Shown: piece after piece, positions 52,934 through 63,566 of the stretch | How the letters are laid out: the number at the start of each line of letters is the position of its first letter | Position numbering within the stretch: position 1 is the stretch's first letter | Virus record (IMG/VR): IMGVR_UViG_3300009514_000014 | Span: 1 to 64,000 of that record | Length of the DNA: 64,000 nucleotides | Source: a virus | Strand: one strand, 5' to 3' | The notes under the pieces: generated by a model | Database searches by the model: none | What the model was told of the DNA's origin: nothing | What the model saw: the letters and a program-made list of their open reading frames with translations, nothing else | Position numbers and translations under genes: made by a program

Positions 52934-53445
52934 TAGCCGACTTCCACTTCTAGGGGTGCAGACGCATCGTCCTCCACCACCAGTTTTGCACTCGCATCGG
53001 ATGCCACAGTCAGATTGCTGCTGGCACCTGTAGCGACTAATGCCTTTACAGCTTCCACGCGCACAGAAATCGTCTGTGTGGCAGCAGGCGCTGCCCTCAA
53101 GATTTTGCTCGCCGGATTGTTGACGACCAATGTAGCGGCCGCATACACGCCTTCGGTTGCGAGTTGCAGTAGAGTTTGTGCATCTGACTCAACGATCAGT
53201 GACAATGAAGCTTGAGGGTGCACAATCACCTTGGTTGTCGGGTCTAAAGCCAGGGTCAATGCCATAGCACTGTCGGAGTCTACCACCAATAGTCGGTCTG
53301 CGTCAGCAGATGTCGGCGTCGGCAGTAAGTTGACGTACAAAACCTGAAGCGGCATTCCCGGTTGCGGGATCAAGTACGCCCTTCCCGACAAGAATTGCGA
53401 AGACAGTCGCAGCATTTGCGCGCTGGCGCCGTTTTGTGAGTGCAT
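52933..53445 (-). CDS. Virion-type protein with short repeats
   Basis: 170 residues from ATG at 53445, one base after the upstream stop. The C-terminal half has repeated strands of the type ASLSLIVESDA / SNLTVASDA / AKLVVEDDA, like a small beta-ladder. Likely a fibre or decoration component. Confidence 0.55.
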   Translation of the reverse strand: MHSQNGASAQMLRLSSQFLSGRAYLIPQPGMPLQVLYVNLLPTPTSADADRLLVVDSDSAMALTLALDPTTKVIVHPQASLSLIVESDAQTLLQLATEGVYAAATLVVNNPASKILRAAPAATQTISVRVEAVKALVATGASSNLTVASDASAKLVVEDDASAPLEVEVG

Positions 53446-53446
53446 G

Positions 53447-55135
53447 CTAGGCAATGGCTGCAAGTCCGATCGTGGAGTATTGAACTCCGAATCCTGGCAC
53501 GGTGGCGGTTGCGATCGTGTAATAAGGTGCTGTAGTTAGTGGAATGCCCGCTGTTGTTTTTGTTAGCTGAAAGACTCCCTGAGTGTCGACTGAGCCGGCC
53601 TGGCTAAAAACAGTATTACCTGCCTCGTCGTACAACGTGACGGTCACCGCAGAAGGCACGACCAACGTGCTACCTTGTTGACACCAGATGTGGCCTTTGA
53701 AAATATCATTTGCAAAATCTAGCACGAAACTCTGATTGACCTTGATGGCGTTGGTCAAACTTTCAAGCGTTGACTGCCTAGCCAATTGATAGTTTTTAAC
53801 GACTACGCAGGTGTCGGCGCTTTCATCGGTAAGGTCGAAGTTGCCCATCAAATGGATGAAACCGGCTGTGTTTGTGTCCTCAAGCTGTATGTGCGCTCCT
53901 GTCGTATGGATCGCCACGATCCCGAAGTCGGTCATGCCTCGGACTTTCAGGTGCCCGTGGAAGTCAACGATCGAGCAATTCCTGCCGCCTCCGTTGACAT
54001 TAATGATAGCCGGGTCGAGCGCGCCCCTTCGGCCCGAATAGCATTTCCAAAGCTCCAGACCAGCAGCACCGCCAAGCACCATCTCGCCTTCGATTTCTGA
54101 GCGATGGATATCGCCTTCGACAAACCCAAGGTCCAAAACAACACACTCATTAATATACGAGTTGTCGTCCAGCGAACCGGACAGTGTGAGATCTCTAAAG
54201 TTGCAACCGGTAACATCAGCCCCCGCTTCAACCGTTAACGTAACCGTCAACTTATTTGCCCCCGTTACTTGAAAGCCGGGGATAGACACGCCGGCCGCCA
54301 GTGTTGCACTGCTGATAAATCTTAACGAGCGAAACCCGCGTCCGACTTGTGCGTCAATCAGTAGAGCATCAGCGACGTTGCTTGACGGGGCATGAGGGGC
54401 GCCGGCAGGATAGGACGTGCCGGATACTGCATTGCCGGTGACGTTTTCAACATCGATGGAGATTCGGCCGCCAAAGGTTCCCGCCTCTAGCTGCGTTTGG
54501 TTCGCCGTCGATGCCGCCGTTGATTCTGTTGTCTCGAGATACACCCCAAACGTAGGCAGCGCTTTCGGGATATTTGCGCCCGCATAGCTTCTGGCGACTA
54601 AGTTGCCCCCAGAGATCGAACACCTGACTATTTCATTGATCTTGTAGCTATCCCCTAAACCCCATTCGTTGTCGACTCCTCCAGACAGCGCAGTGCAGTA
54701 AAGAAGTGTATCGCTGATGGTAGTCAAGACTTCACAAGTTGACCCGTCAGTCAGGTTTCGAATCAGCATCCCTTGCGTCACGCCGTTGGCGAGGAAGAGC
54801 GCAGATGCATCGTATAGATCAGTGCCAGCAGGATGGCCGGTGGTGACTGTCCCAACTTGTTTGATGTTGTGTCGCGCCTCGAATGCGACAGCCATGTTAT
54901 TGGCGGTGACTGTGAGTCCAACGAAGTCGCCGCTACTCAGTTCTTCCTCACCTCCTGAACGCAAAATCAGTTTGCGTTTGTCTATATTTGCAACGTCGTC
55001 GGAGATGGCGCGACAGGTGTCTAGGATATCTTGAATCGTAACTTCTGTGATTGGTGCAGGAACCCAAAGAATCCTCAGATCATTGCTGTCTGGATTCCTG
55101 CCCCAATCGACAAATGCTCCGGCAATTTCGGACAT
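53447..55135 (-). CDS. Large virion structural protein
   Basis: 562 residues. The opening FVDWGRNPDSNDLRILWVPA and a predominantly beta, Thr/Gly/Ser-rich body with isolated strand repeats (right-handed beta-helix-like in the centre) suggest a tail or baseplate component. Coupled to neighbours in the virion operon. Confidence 0.65.
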   Translation of the reverse strand: MSEIAGAFVDWGRNPDSNDLRILWVPAPITEVTIQDILDTCRAISDDVANIDKRKLILRSGGEEELSSGDFVGLTVTANNMAVAFEARHNIKQVGTVTTGHPAGTDLYDASALFLANGVTQGMLIRNLTDGSTCEVLTTISDTLLYCTALSGGVDNEWGLGDSYKINEIVRCSISGGNLVARSYAGANIPKALPTFGVYLETTESTAASTANQTQLEAGTFGGRISIDVENVTGNAVSGTSYPAGAPHAPSSNVADALLIDAQVGRGFRSLRFISSATLAAGVSIPGFQVTGANKLTVTLTVEAGADVTGCNFRDLTLSGSLDDNSYINECVVLDLGFVEGDIHRSEIEGEMVLGGAAGLELWKCYSGRRGALDPAIINVNGGGRNCSIVDFHGHLKVRGMTDFGIVAIHTTGAHIQLEDTNTAGFIHLMGNFDLTDESADTCVVVKNYQLARQSTLESLTNAIKVNQSFVLDFANDIFKGHIWCQQGSTLVVPSAVTVTLYDEAGNTVFSQAGSVDTQGVFQLTKTTAGIPLTTAPYYTIATATVPGFGVQYSTIGLAAIA

Positions 55136-55138
55136 ACG

Positions 55139-58100
55139 CTACGGCAGGTCAACGTTTTCGTCGGCCTGCAAGTTGGCCGCGATGTTGGCTCCAGTTGAAC
55201 CGAACGTCGCTGTACCATCAGCGGGCAACCAACCTTTGAGACGACCAACCCAGTAGATCGGGAAGTCGCCGATGTACTGGAGAGTATTTGACGCCGATGC
55301 TGCAGACGCTTCACCTTCGATGAGGGCCACATGGGCGTTGTACGTTGCGACCAAGTCCGCCGCGCCCGTCACATCACCGATGGTGTTCTGGCCGATGCCT
55401 TGCTGAAGGTGGAAACGACCGTTAGTCCGGTCGACAGTATCGTACACAAAGCTCAGGTACGTGCCTGTGCCGTTGGGGTCCAAGATGCGGAGCACGCCCG
55501 TATCTGGAACATCCAATGGCATCGGCACTGCTCGCGTTTGCGCATCAAGCTCTATATCGCTATCGCTGGCGCCATTGTAGATACCTCCAACTGTGCCTAC
55601 CTGGAACTCGGTGCGAAGAATCGTCTTCAGACCGGCACCCGTCGATCGATAGGCCGCAACGCGTACTCCAGTGAGGCCCGGGAGCGCCGTGTTTGCGTCG
55701 GTCATGACCAACGACTGCAAGTTTGGCGGTGTTCGAGGGCTGCCTGCTGCGGTGATCACCGTGAAGTTTTGGATGTCCGCTGCGAGCAGATCTTCCTTGA
55801 TAATGAACCAACCTTGGCTAAACGCTGCCTTGCCGCCAGAGAAGCTGGCAATAGGGCAACCCTGCGTGTTGATCGGATACGTGCTCACCAGTGAAGGGAA
55901 GATATTACCGGCAAGGCCGGCATCTGCGGTGCCTGGCCCGCCAATCAACGTTGTGATCTCGGAGGAGGTGCGGTACTTGGCATATTCGTAGACGTTCAAG
56001 ACCGTGACCAGTGGTGTCGCATCGTCCTGAATGTTGGGGGCGACCAGCGCGTTATAATTCTCGGCACCACTACCATCTCCCAGGTTGTAAGGCACGGTTG
56101 TCGAATCTGCATTGGAGGCAGGCGTGAATGTCGATCCCGAGGTGGCTCCGGTGATCTGATTGGTGTCCAACGTGCCCGAAATCTCTTCGACGTACATGTC
56201 CCCTGCCGCGTCTAGCCCCATGAAATAGCCGGACCATGCTGAGACGGCTTGGTTCAAAACTTCGCCGTAAACAAAAGCGGCTGAAGCTGCCACTGACTCC
56301 ACCAACTTGCGGCCAACCGTGAGCAGTTTGATGTCGTCAGCATAGCCGGCCACCAGGTTTGCAACCGAACTGAAGGTCGCCGTTGCCGCGCTGATCTGTC
56401 CCGTGATCGTTTCGGCGCTGCCGAATTGAGTGGCCGGCGTTTTCAAGATGTAGTCGAGCGTGTCCCCGGTTGTGTCTTCAGCGGTCACGATGCCGATCGC
56501 GCCCGTGGTCCCGCCGATGATCTCTTCACCGACAGTAAAGGCGCCCACACCCGTGTACGTGATTCGATGCGTACCAGTCAGGTTGTTAGGATCGACGATG
56601 GTGTTGAATGCGACACCGGCTAGACCACCGACCTGACCGGTAGTCACCCAGAAATAGGTGGTACCATACTCTTTGGCGTGGACAGTGACGTTGCCGCCAT
56701 CGATAAGCTGGCCCAGGGTGGCAACTGCAGGTTGAATGTACCGCACGTCGGTGGAGGTCTTGTTTTTGACCAAGACATCGATGTGGCCTGCGATCCACCA
56801 GTTGTCCAGCACTCGACCGTCCTGCTCCACGTAGAGGTTGGGTTGAGGAGTCGGATTGGTGCTGTCGTAGAAGAAGCCGTGATCTCCAACGCGGGCAAGA
56901 GTCGAACCAGACTGGATACCGGTCCAGATGTTATTCTTACTCGAATCCTGCCACGCGCCTTTCTCAAGGAAGCGAAACGACAGGTCGGGGATTTTCCAGC
57001 CGTTGATGATCGTGTACAACTGGTCTTTAACGTTGGCGCGAAGCGGAGCAAAATCGTCCAAGTAGCCCTGCTCATCAACCACGTCCTGCACCAAACCGTA
57101 GAATTGGCTGGAGCTGCGGACGATGTTGAGACTGCCAGCGGGGTAAATACCGCCTTGGCTGACGCGTTGCTCATCGAGTACACCACCGAGAGCCGCCGGA
57201 ACGTTGATCGTAGCAGCATCCAGATAGGCGTTTTGAGCATTCTCAACTTCAGCGTATTTCACCCAAGTCTTGTCGCTCTGTTCGACGTGCAACTCGTCAG
57301 CGTCTGCGAATGCTCCGGCGATCTTATCCGCCAAGATCAACTTGCCAGTTGAATCCCCGTCGTCGATGACTGCAACCACGCGACCGGCAACTCCCGTGAG
57401 ACCGGCATTGTAGCCCTGCACATGATCGCCAACCGAGAAGACCTTACCGGCGACCAGAGTGTCGTAGTACACGCAATCCAAGATGCGTAGGTTGTTGTTA
57501 TCCGTCCACGCGCCTCCTGTGGTATCGGAGTCCACCAAGCGCAACGATCCTGCCGTGGCAGTACCGTAGACTTTCTGTACGCGACCTTCCGCTCCGGACA
57601 CATTGTCCGTAACCCGTGCATCGGCAGGGATCAACTGGCCGCCAGCATCGTAGTGAATGATGACGCTGTTGTTGGTGTTAGTCGTTCCTGGAACAACTAG
57701 ATCAGTATCGAGTGCGGCGCCTGTCCACACTCCACTGTTATCAGTGCCGACGCCGTTTGTGTCGCAAACGTCGGATTGAATTCGTGCGGTGGGAAGCAAA
57801 ATGTTGAGCACCTCAGGATTCGTGAACGGCTCGCCCGTCATAGGCTCGCCGTAGATGATCCCCTCACCTGACGTTTCCTGGTTGTACTCGATTGCATACA
57901 CCACGATGGTCGCTGAAGATGTCGCACCCTGCAACGTGTCACCAACCTGGAAACCGCCGTTCCCCGCTGTGACGGAATCAAAGGCGAGCGTCGACAACTG
58001 AAGAACAGACTCGCCACTCACCCATCTGCCAACCACGTTGGTCAGCGTCAGCGTCCCTGTGGCCGCTGAGCCAGTCCGCGCGATGACTTTGCCGACTGCT

Positions 58101-58234
58101 CCGGATGTTTGACCTCGGACGTACTGGCCGACAGCAGGTTGAGTGCCTGTACCCGTGGTGTACGAGATGATTCCATCCACGTGGTAAATCCACTGATTTA
58201 CGTCGTCGAACAGCCAGTCATTAGCGATACTCAT
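55139..58234 (-). CDS. Largest virion protein in the window
   Basis: 1031 residues, beta-rich with many Gly-Thr repeats (YVRGQTSGAVGKVIARTGSA; VQGYNAGLTGVAGRVVAVID; VGEEIIGGTTGAIGIVTAE) spaced along the chain. This suggests a multi-domain tail or appendage protein. Its C-terminus RLKGW...ADENVDLP is shared with the 720-residue protein downstream in the map. Confidence 0.7.
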   Translation of the reverse strand: MSIANDWLFDDVNQWIYHVDGIISYTTGTGTQPAVGQYVRGQTSGAVGKVIARTGSAATGTLTLTNVVGRWVSGESVLQLSTLAFDSVTAGNGGFQVGDTLQGATSSATIVVYAIEYNQETSGEGIIYGEPMTGEPFTNPEVLNILLPTARIQSDVCDTNGVGTDNSGVWTGAALDTDLVVPGTTNTNNSVIIHYDAGGQLIPADARVTDNVSGAEGRVQKVYGTATAGSLRLVDSDTTGGAWTDNNNLRILDCVYYDTLVAGKVFSVGDHVQGYNAGLTGVAGRVVAVIDDGDSTGKLILADKIAGAFADADELHVEQSDKTWVKYAEVENAQNAYLDAATINVPAALGGVLDEQRVSQGGIYPAGSLNIVRSSSQFYGLVQDVVDEQGYLDDFAPLRANVKDQLYTIINGWKIPDLSFRFLEKGAWQDSSKNNIWTGIQSGSTLARVGDHGFFYDSTNPTPQPNLYVEQDGRVLDNWWIAGHIDVLVKNKTSTDVRYIQPAVATLGQLIDGGNVTVHAKEYGTTYFWVTTGQVGGLAGVAFNTIVDPNNLTGTHRITYTGVGAFTVGEEIIGGTTGAIGIVTAEDTTGDTLDYILKTPATQFGSAETITGQISAATATFSSVANLVAGYADDIKLLTVGRKLVESVAASAAFVYGEVLNQAVSAWSGYFMGLDAAGDMYVEEISGTLDTNQITGATSGSTFTPASNADSTTVPYNLGDGSGAENYNALVAPNIQDDATPLVTVLNVYEYAKYRTSSEITTLIGGPGTADAGLAGNIFPSLVSTYPINTQGCPIASFSGGKAAFSQGWFIIKEDLLAADIQNFTVITAAGSPRTPPNLQSLVMTDANTALPGLTGVRVAAYRSTGAGLKTILRTEFQVGTVGGIYNGASDSDIELDAQTRAVPMPLDVPDTGVLRILDPNGTGTYLSFVYDTVDRTNGRFHLQQGIGQNTIGDVTGAADLVATYNAHVALIEGEASAASASNTLQYIGDFPIYWVGRLKGWLPADGTATFGSTGANIAANLQADENVDLP

Positions 58235-58237
58235 GAT

Positions 58238-58465
58238 CTACTCCTTGTACTCGTCAGGCCAGTCCGCAACAGGTATTCCCTGTTGCTCAGCCATTTTGAT
58301 AAAAGCAAGGCGCCCGTCTTCGGGCATTGACAGGATTTCCCCGTCACGCACCCACATTAGATTTCCGGAAACCTGGTTAATCTTTCGTGTTGCCCCACAC
58401 AACCGACACTGATCTTCTTTTATGCAATCTTCTTTACTGCAAATGGGGCAATCTCTAGCACTCAT
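58238..58465 (-). CDS. Small zinc-ribbon protein between virion genes
   Basis: 75 residues. CPICSKEDC and CRLCG form a likely zinc ribbon; the C-terminus is acidic. It overlaps the upstream virion gene by four bases. Confidence 0.6.
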   Translation of the reverse strand: MSARDCPICSKEDCIKEDQCRLCGATRKINQVSGNLMWVRDGEILSMPEDGRLAFIKMAEQQGIPVADWPDEYKE

Positions 58466-60624
58466 GGCAGATCCACATTTTCGTCAACACGCATCGCTGC
58501 GGCATGCGACAACCCGTCTGTGGTTATCGTGTCGGAGGCTCGATAGTTAGACCAGCCCTTCAATCTGACTACCACAGTGACTGCGAGGTCGCCCGTGTAG
58601 TTGTAGGTGGCATCGGTCACGACGCCGGAGCCGTTAGTGGTCCCCGTCATAATTGCAGCGCCAGTGCTAGTGTTCTCCACACGAACGCGCAAACCTGCGA
58701 CCGCCGCCGCGCCAAGTTTGCAAGTCACGGTTAGCGTTTTTGTGTTTACTACAGTGGTAGAGGCGCCTGTGCCGTTACGTACACTAGGAGAGTCACCGCT
58801 ACCCGACACGTTGATTGTGACGGCGCCGGCAGTATCGTTAAAAACAGCTGCCTTGGACGAGTAGAAACTATGTATTTCTCCGCCCGAGCCGTCAGCCAGT
58901 GTGATCGCGCTGGAACCGGCTACGCCTGCAGCTCTCGTCAGGTGCACTGTGAACGTCGTGCCGGACGCAACGTTGACGTAGTATTTGGTTGCATCAGTCA
59001 AGTTGATCGAATCGGTTCCGCCTTCTTTGTTGTAGAAGACAGCATCTCCCGATGTGAATCCATGCGCGGCGTTTGTAGTGATAACGTTGGAAGCCACACC
59101 CGTCTGGGTGTGAAAATTCCAGCCAAGGTCTGCAGGCGCCCAGTAGTTGGTGAACTTATTGCCTACTGAATTCGTTGACCCTGTGGCGGTGATCTCCATT
59201 GCATGACCAAAGTCGTGACCCCCACCCCCATCGAAAGAGCAGTAGGTAATCCCATTCATTGCAGCCAAAGGAGTGAATAGCGACTCGCCCTCCCCCAATG
59301 TGAAGTCGGAAAGCAAAACGGTAGTCAAAGCAGCGGTGGAAGCTACGACATTTCCGATGCTCTGCACGAAACCTTTGGAGATGGTGCACTTCGATGTCAA
59401 GGTCATGACCCTGATACCTTCGAAGATGCACGCCGTGGCGACCAATCCTGCCGTGGAGGTCGTACCCGTCACCGTGAAGTCGGCGCGGTTATCTGGATCT
59501 CGTATGATGCTCTGGTTCTCGCCGGGTGCAGATGGAACCGTCAGTGCTTCGATGGTGCCAGCGAAGGCATTGGTCCGAGAGGTGCTCAGACCAAAAGTGT
59601 CGGCGTCGTTGACGAACACCCAAAACGATCCCGGTTCTGGACCGATGTCATGAGAGCCACCCTCCCTGGAGTAAGTGACGTAGTCGCCGGTGTTCAGGCC
59701 GTGCCCTGGAATCGTGATGTGATCGCTGGTCGCGTTGGTCTGCAGTGCCGTGTCGAACCATTTTTTGGTGACGCTGTGGCCATTGCCGGTGAACGAACAA
59801 ACGTCCAAGGTCACCGCTGTGGAGGCGTTTTGGAGATCGACCTTTATGCCGAGAGCGCCTTCACCTACGCGAGCCCAAGGAAAGACGAGCTTCGTGTTGC
59901 TGGCAGTGAACGTTGTAGCGGTAGCAGAACCTATGGCCAGCATTGCCCCTACGAAGATGACGTCGTCCTTCGTCGTGGCGATGCCGTAGCGATTGCCGGT
60001 TGTCCCTTCGTCAAACGTCACAAAGTCAGCGAAGCTGCCGCCTGTGCCCACCCAGAGCAGGCCCTGCCCTGTGGTTACAAAGTCGATGGCATCCATCGCC
60101 AAGTTCTCGGACTTTGCCGACGAGACCGACATGGTGGCAACATGCGCCCAATAATTGACCGCACTCAACGTGACCGCACCTCCCGGTGATGCATCAACGT
60201 AAGCGGCCTCATTGAGGTCGATCGGCGGAAACAACCAACCACCTGGAGCTGGGTAGGTGGACTTAGTGTAAAGGTAGTACTGATTGTAAAGCGTGGGTTG
60301 ACCACTTCCGGCTGTGGCACCACTGCCGATTTCAATCTTATTGCCGGCCGCCCTGGTAGTCTGCAAAACACCGGGCGTTGTGGCCAGAGCCTTGAAGATG
60401 AAGGTGTCGCCTGCGACGTTGTAGGTGACCGAGTTAGGGATGAAGCAGACCCCAGTCTCGCTTGTCTTGACCTTTTCCGAGACAGACTGCGCACCCTCGT
60501 AGAAGAACTCGCCCTCTAGAACAGCCGCACCCCCTGCGGTATCTTCCCAGACGCCAGCTACGGGAGTGGAAGGAGACAACGCCTCTGCGTCAGTAATGCG
60601 AGTTCCTTGAAAGGTCACGGCCAT
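58462..60624 (-). CDS. Virion protein sharing its C-terminus with the 1031-aa protein
   Basis: 720 residues from ATG at 60624. Thr/Gly/Ser-rich beta structure with an HGLNTGDYVTYSREGG / HGFTSGDAVFYNKEGG repeat typical of phage appendage proteins. The last 36 residues (RLKGW...DENVDLP) resemble the end of the 55139-58234 product. Confidence 0.65.
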   Translation of the reverse strand: MAVTFQGTRITDAEALSPSTPVAGVWEDTAGGAAVLEGEFFYEGAQSVSEKVKTSETGVCFIPNSVTYNVAGDTFIFKALATTPGVLQTTRAAGNKIEIGSGATAGSGQPTLYNQYYLYTKSTYPAPGGWLFPPIDLNEAAYVDASPGGAVTLSAVNYWAHVATMSVSSAKSENLAMDAIDFVTTGQGLLWVGTGGSFADFVTFDEGTTGNRYGIATTKDDVIFVGAMLAIGSATATTFTASNTKLVFPWARVGEGALGIKVDLQNASTAVTLDVCSFTGNGHSVTKKWFDTALQTNATSDHITIPGHGLNTGDYVTYSREGGSHDIGPEPGSFWVFVNDADTFGLSTSRTNAFAGTIEALTVPSAPGENQSIIRDPDNRADFTVTGTTSTAGLVATACIFEGIRVMTLTSKCTISKGFVQSIGNVVASTAALTTVLLSDFTLGEGESLFTPLAAMNGITYCSFDGGGGHDFGHAMEITATGSTNSVGNKFTNYWAPADLGWNFHTQTGVASNVITTNAAHGFTSGDAVFYNKEGGTDSINLTDATKYYVNVASGTTFTVHLTRAAGVAGSSAITLADGSGGEIHSFYSSKAAVFNDTAGAVTINVSGSGDSPSVRNGTGASTTVVNTKTLTVTCKLGAAAVAGLRVRVENTSTGAAIMTGTTNGSGVVTDATYNYTGDLAVTVVVRLKGWSNYRASDTITTDGLSHAAAMRVDENVDLP

Positions 60625-60628
60625 GCTA

Positions 60629-61168
60629 TCAACCCACCACCAGCTCATAGACGCCCATGCTGTGTTCTGCGTCTAAGTAGCCCAAAAATGCGCCCATAAG
60701 GCGTTCGGCACGTTTCTCCAACTCGGGTTTGATCACTACCCTGTCACCTGTGTCATTCGGTGGGACTGAGTCGTAGTCCACGACGATCACGGGCACTCCA
60801 TTGAGGGCGACCAGCCGTTCGATCATGTCTCGGCCGGTTGTTGTGACGGCGTCAGCGCGCACTTCGATCACGAAGGCCCAGTGGCCGCCATTGAGCTCGT
60901 TAGCGGAGCACATCACGCCCGACAGGTCTGGACGATCCTTCGGGAGACCCACACCCCGCAACCAAGAACATTGGAAGTCGCAGCATGTGGGCGGACGCTC
61001 AGCGTTCCCAAATATTTGACAGCCATCAGATCCCTGATGCGGGCAGCCGGTGTGGGCCGCCTTGGTCAGCTCGGGGACGCCCCCGATATAGCAACAAACC
61101 GTACATGCGCCACACGCCCTTTCGTCGGCGGCAGAGGGGTTGCTGGTTCTGTGGGCTGTGTCAGGCAA
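60629..61168 (-). CDS. YkgJ-like CxxCxxCC protein
   Basis: 179 residues. CGACTVCCYIGG, HTGCPHQGSDGCQIF, RPPTCCDFQCSWL match the UPF0153/YkgJ metal-cluster motif. Family members bind zinc or iron-sulfur clusters with unclear role; here it lies between virion genes. Confidence 0.65.
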   Translation of the reverse strand: MPDTAHRTSNPSAADERACGACTVCCYIGGVPELTKAAHTGCPHQGSDGCQIFGNAERPPTCCDFQCSWLRGVGLPKDRPDLSGVMCSANELNGGHWAFVIEVRADAVTTTGRDMIERLVALNGVPVIVVDYDSVPPNDTGDRVVIKPELEKRAERLMGAFLGYLDAEHSMGVYELVVG

Positions 61169-61195
61169 GTTAGCACCCTGCTACTGCACCGTGAC

Positions 61196-61663
61196 CTAGT
61201 GGCCGATAACGTGCGGCTCGAATTTGAGCTTCGCCGTCATTGCGTCGACGCCACCGGTTGTTGTCACCAAAATCTTCGATCCCCACAGTATGGGCAAATG
61301 AATCTGCGTCGTGTCGGAGGTGACAAACGACACTTCGGTAGTCCCGGAGAACAATTCTACCAGATTGTCGTTGATGTCCTTTAGCTCAACCTTCCAGGTA
61401 GATTGATTACCGCCGAGTGCCAATTCTATCGCCACGACGCGAAGTGCGTCTTTCGGCTCGAATGCGTACAGCGTGTCGTCGGTCGGATCGAAGAGGCCGC
61501 CTTCTAGTCCGGGAGCAAACTCAAAGATATCATCGGCGAACGTCGGCACAAGAGCGACAAGGGGGCCACCATCCTTCGGTGTCAGGCCAGCAAAGTCGCT
61601 GCCGGCCTTTATGGCCTGGTGAATTGCGCACAAGCGCTCAACCTTCGCAAGAACTGTGGCCAT
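61196..61663 (-). CDS. Probable virion protein
   Basis: 155 residues, first gene of the leftward virion operon. N-terminal helix then beta-rich domain (VVAIELALGGNQSTWKVELK; QIHLPILWGSKILVTTTGG). Similar small beta proteins are often tail or capsid decorations. Confidence 0.55.
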   Translation of the reverse strand: MATVLAKVERLCAIHQAIKAGSDFAGLTPKDGGPLVALVPTFADDIFEFAPGLEGGLFDPTDDTLYAFEPKDALRVVAIELALGGNQSTWKVELKDINDNLVELFSGTTEVSFVTSDTTQIHLPILWGSKILVTTTGGVDAMTAKLKFEPHVIGH

Positions 61664-61730
61664 AACTTACCTCCGGGTATTTGGCAACTTATCATAGGAC
61701 TTTACGCCACACAATGCCACTTCTTTGGTT

Positions 61731-61759
61731 TGACCTCGGAGGCTATGCCATCTATGATA
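61731..61759 (+). promoter_or_regulatory. Portal gene promoter
   Basis: TTGACC and TATGAT are exactly 17 bp apart upstream of the portal gene, in the divergent region between the two structural operons. Confidence 0.75.
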
Positions 61760-61805
61760 GCCGGAAATACTAGCAGCTCGCGAGAGTACTAGAAGGTTGC
61801 GACAT

Positions 61806-63566
61806 ATGAGCCAAGACACTAGCGTGGAAGAAACCGAATCCGTAGCACTCGTCAAGGCTGAAATAATGGGTGGAGGCGGAGCTCGATCAAACCTGATCGA
61901 GCTCTTGACGCAATCTCAGGACGCCATGCCTACAGGGGCGATGACCCCTCCGTACGACTTCCAGATGCTGTACAATTTGTTTGAGTCATCTTCGCTACTT
62001 AGACCAAACATCGATGCCTACAAGACGAACATCGACTCGTTCGGCCACCATTTCGTTCCGATTGTCGACCTGACGGCTAAGGAATCTACCCAACAGATTT
62101 CAGACGCCATGCTCTACGAGAGCATGATGGCGGTGCAATCCGGTGCCACGTCGCTGGCCGACGTCGAGGAACCGACTCCTGAGGAGGTTAAAGAGCGCAA
62201 AGACCACCTCCAGAAGGTGGCGCGTCTCGAGCACGCACGCCTGCGGGCATTCTTCTCGTTCGTGTGTCCGGATTTGAGCTTCACCGAGCTACGCCGTAGA
62301 ACGCGGCAGGACTACGAGGTCACCGGCAACGCCTGGTGGGAGGTGATCCGCAACGCACTCGACGACGTTGCCCACGTCTACTATGCGCCACCAATCAACA
62401 TCCGCCTACTTGCCAAAGATGATGAAGCAATTCAGGTTGAGGAGCGGGTGCAGGTCACCGATATCACATGGACGACAGTCAAGCGCTGGCGCCGATTCCG
62501 CCGATTTGTGCAGGTCGACACGAGCCGCGACCCAATTTTCTTCAAGGAATACGGCGATCCACGCACCGTCTCGCGCGCGACCGGTGCCTACTACCGCGAT
62601 GTCGCCGCCTTGATGGCCGAGGAGCCGGACGCCAAGCCTGCATCAGAACTTCTGCACTTCGCGCTGTTCACGCCGAACTCTCCTTATGGGATTCCGCGCT
62701 GGATCTCCAACCTGCCAGGCGTGCTTGGCACCCGTGAGCTCGAGGAGGTCAACTACGACTACTTTCGCAATAACGTCGTGCCCCCTCTTGCACTCCTGTG
62801 CAGTGGCGGTCGCTTCGGGAAAGGCGTCGCCACCAAGATCGAGGAGTACATCGAAGAGCACCTCAAGGGGCGCAAGGGCACCCATCGCATCCTCGTGTTG
62901 GAAGCTGAGGGCCAAAAGGGCGCCGGAGAGTCAGGTCCGAGGTCAGTGCCGAAGGTGCAGTTCGTGCCACTGCGAGACGCGCAGCAGTCAGACTCCCTCT
63001 TTCAAAACTACGATTTGCGCAACTCCGAGAAGGTCGCGCACTCCTTCCGCCTGCCTCGAATCCTCAGGGGTGATGACACCAAGATCAATCGAGCTACGGC
63101 TTTCATCGCATTACGCTTCGCCGAGGAACAGGTATTCGAGCCTGAGCGCGAGACCTTCGACGATGTGATCAATCGGCAACTATTTCCGGTGCTCGGCGTC
63201 ACCTTCTGGCGCTATAGGTCCAATGCGCCTGTCGTGCGCGATCCAGACAAGCTCGCTGAGATGTTGGAGCGCCTGGTCAAGGCTGGAATCTTGTTGCCAC
63301 GAGAAGCTCGAGAGATTGCCGCCGACATCTTCAACCGCAACTTCGTCGACATCTCTGAAGAGTGGACCGGTAAACCGCTACCCTTCACCTTGGCGCAACT
63401 CCGCTCCAACCCAGATGCACCAGTGGACGATCCACCGAAGGACGACGATGACGCGGATGAAGACGAACCAGCGCCGACCCCCACTGTCGCCGCACAAAGA
63501 CCGCCGACCAGAGACGACTCGACGTTTCTGCGCGCCGGCAGGCCATACAAAGCGTTGGGCGAGTAA
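61806..63566 (+). CDS. Portal protein
   Basis: 586 residues from ATG at 61806 behind GAAGG. The order of motifs (YNLFESSSLLRPNIDAYKTN; RRRTRQDYEVTGNAWWEVIR; LLHFALFTPNSPYGIPRW; YDYFRNNVVPPLALLCSGG; FRLPRILRGDD; FAEEQVFEPERETF) matches PBSX-type phage portals. It forms the dodecameric DNA channel of the head. The C-terminal tail is acidic and Pro-rich. Confidence 0.88.
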   Translation: MSQDTSVEETESVALVKAEIMGGGGARSNLIELLTQSQDAMPTGAMTPPYDFQMLYNLFESSSLLRPNIDAYKTNIDSFGHHFVPIVDLTAKESTQQISDAMLYESMMAVQSGATSLADVEEPTPEEVKERKDHLQKVARLEHARLRAFFSFVCPDLSFTELRRRTRQDYEVTGNAWWEVIRNALDDVAHVYYAPPINIRLLAKDDEAIQVEERVQVTDITWTTVKRWRRFRRFVQVDTSRDPIFFKEYGDPRTVSRATGAYYRDVAALMAEEPDAKPASELLHFALFTPNSPYGIPRWISNLPGVLGTRELEEVNYDYFRNNVVPPLALLCSGGRFGKGVATKIEEYIEEHLKGRKGTHRILVLEAEGQKGAGESGPRSVPKVQFVPLRDAQQSDSLFQNYDLRNSEKVAHSFRLPRILRGDDTKINRATAFIALRFAEEQVFEPERETFDDVINRQLFPVLGVTFWRYRSNAPVVRDPDKLAEMLERLVKAGILLPREAREIAADIFNRNFVDISEEWTGKPLPFTLAQLRSNPDAPVDDPPKDDDDADEDEPAPTPTVAAQRPPTRDDSTFLRAGRPYKALGE

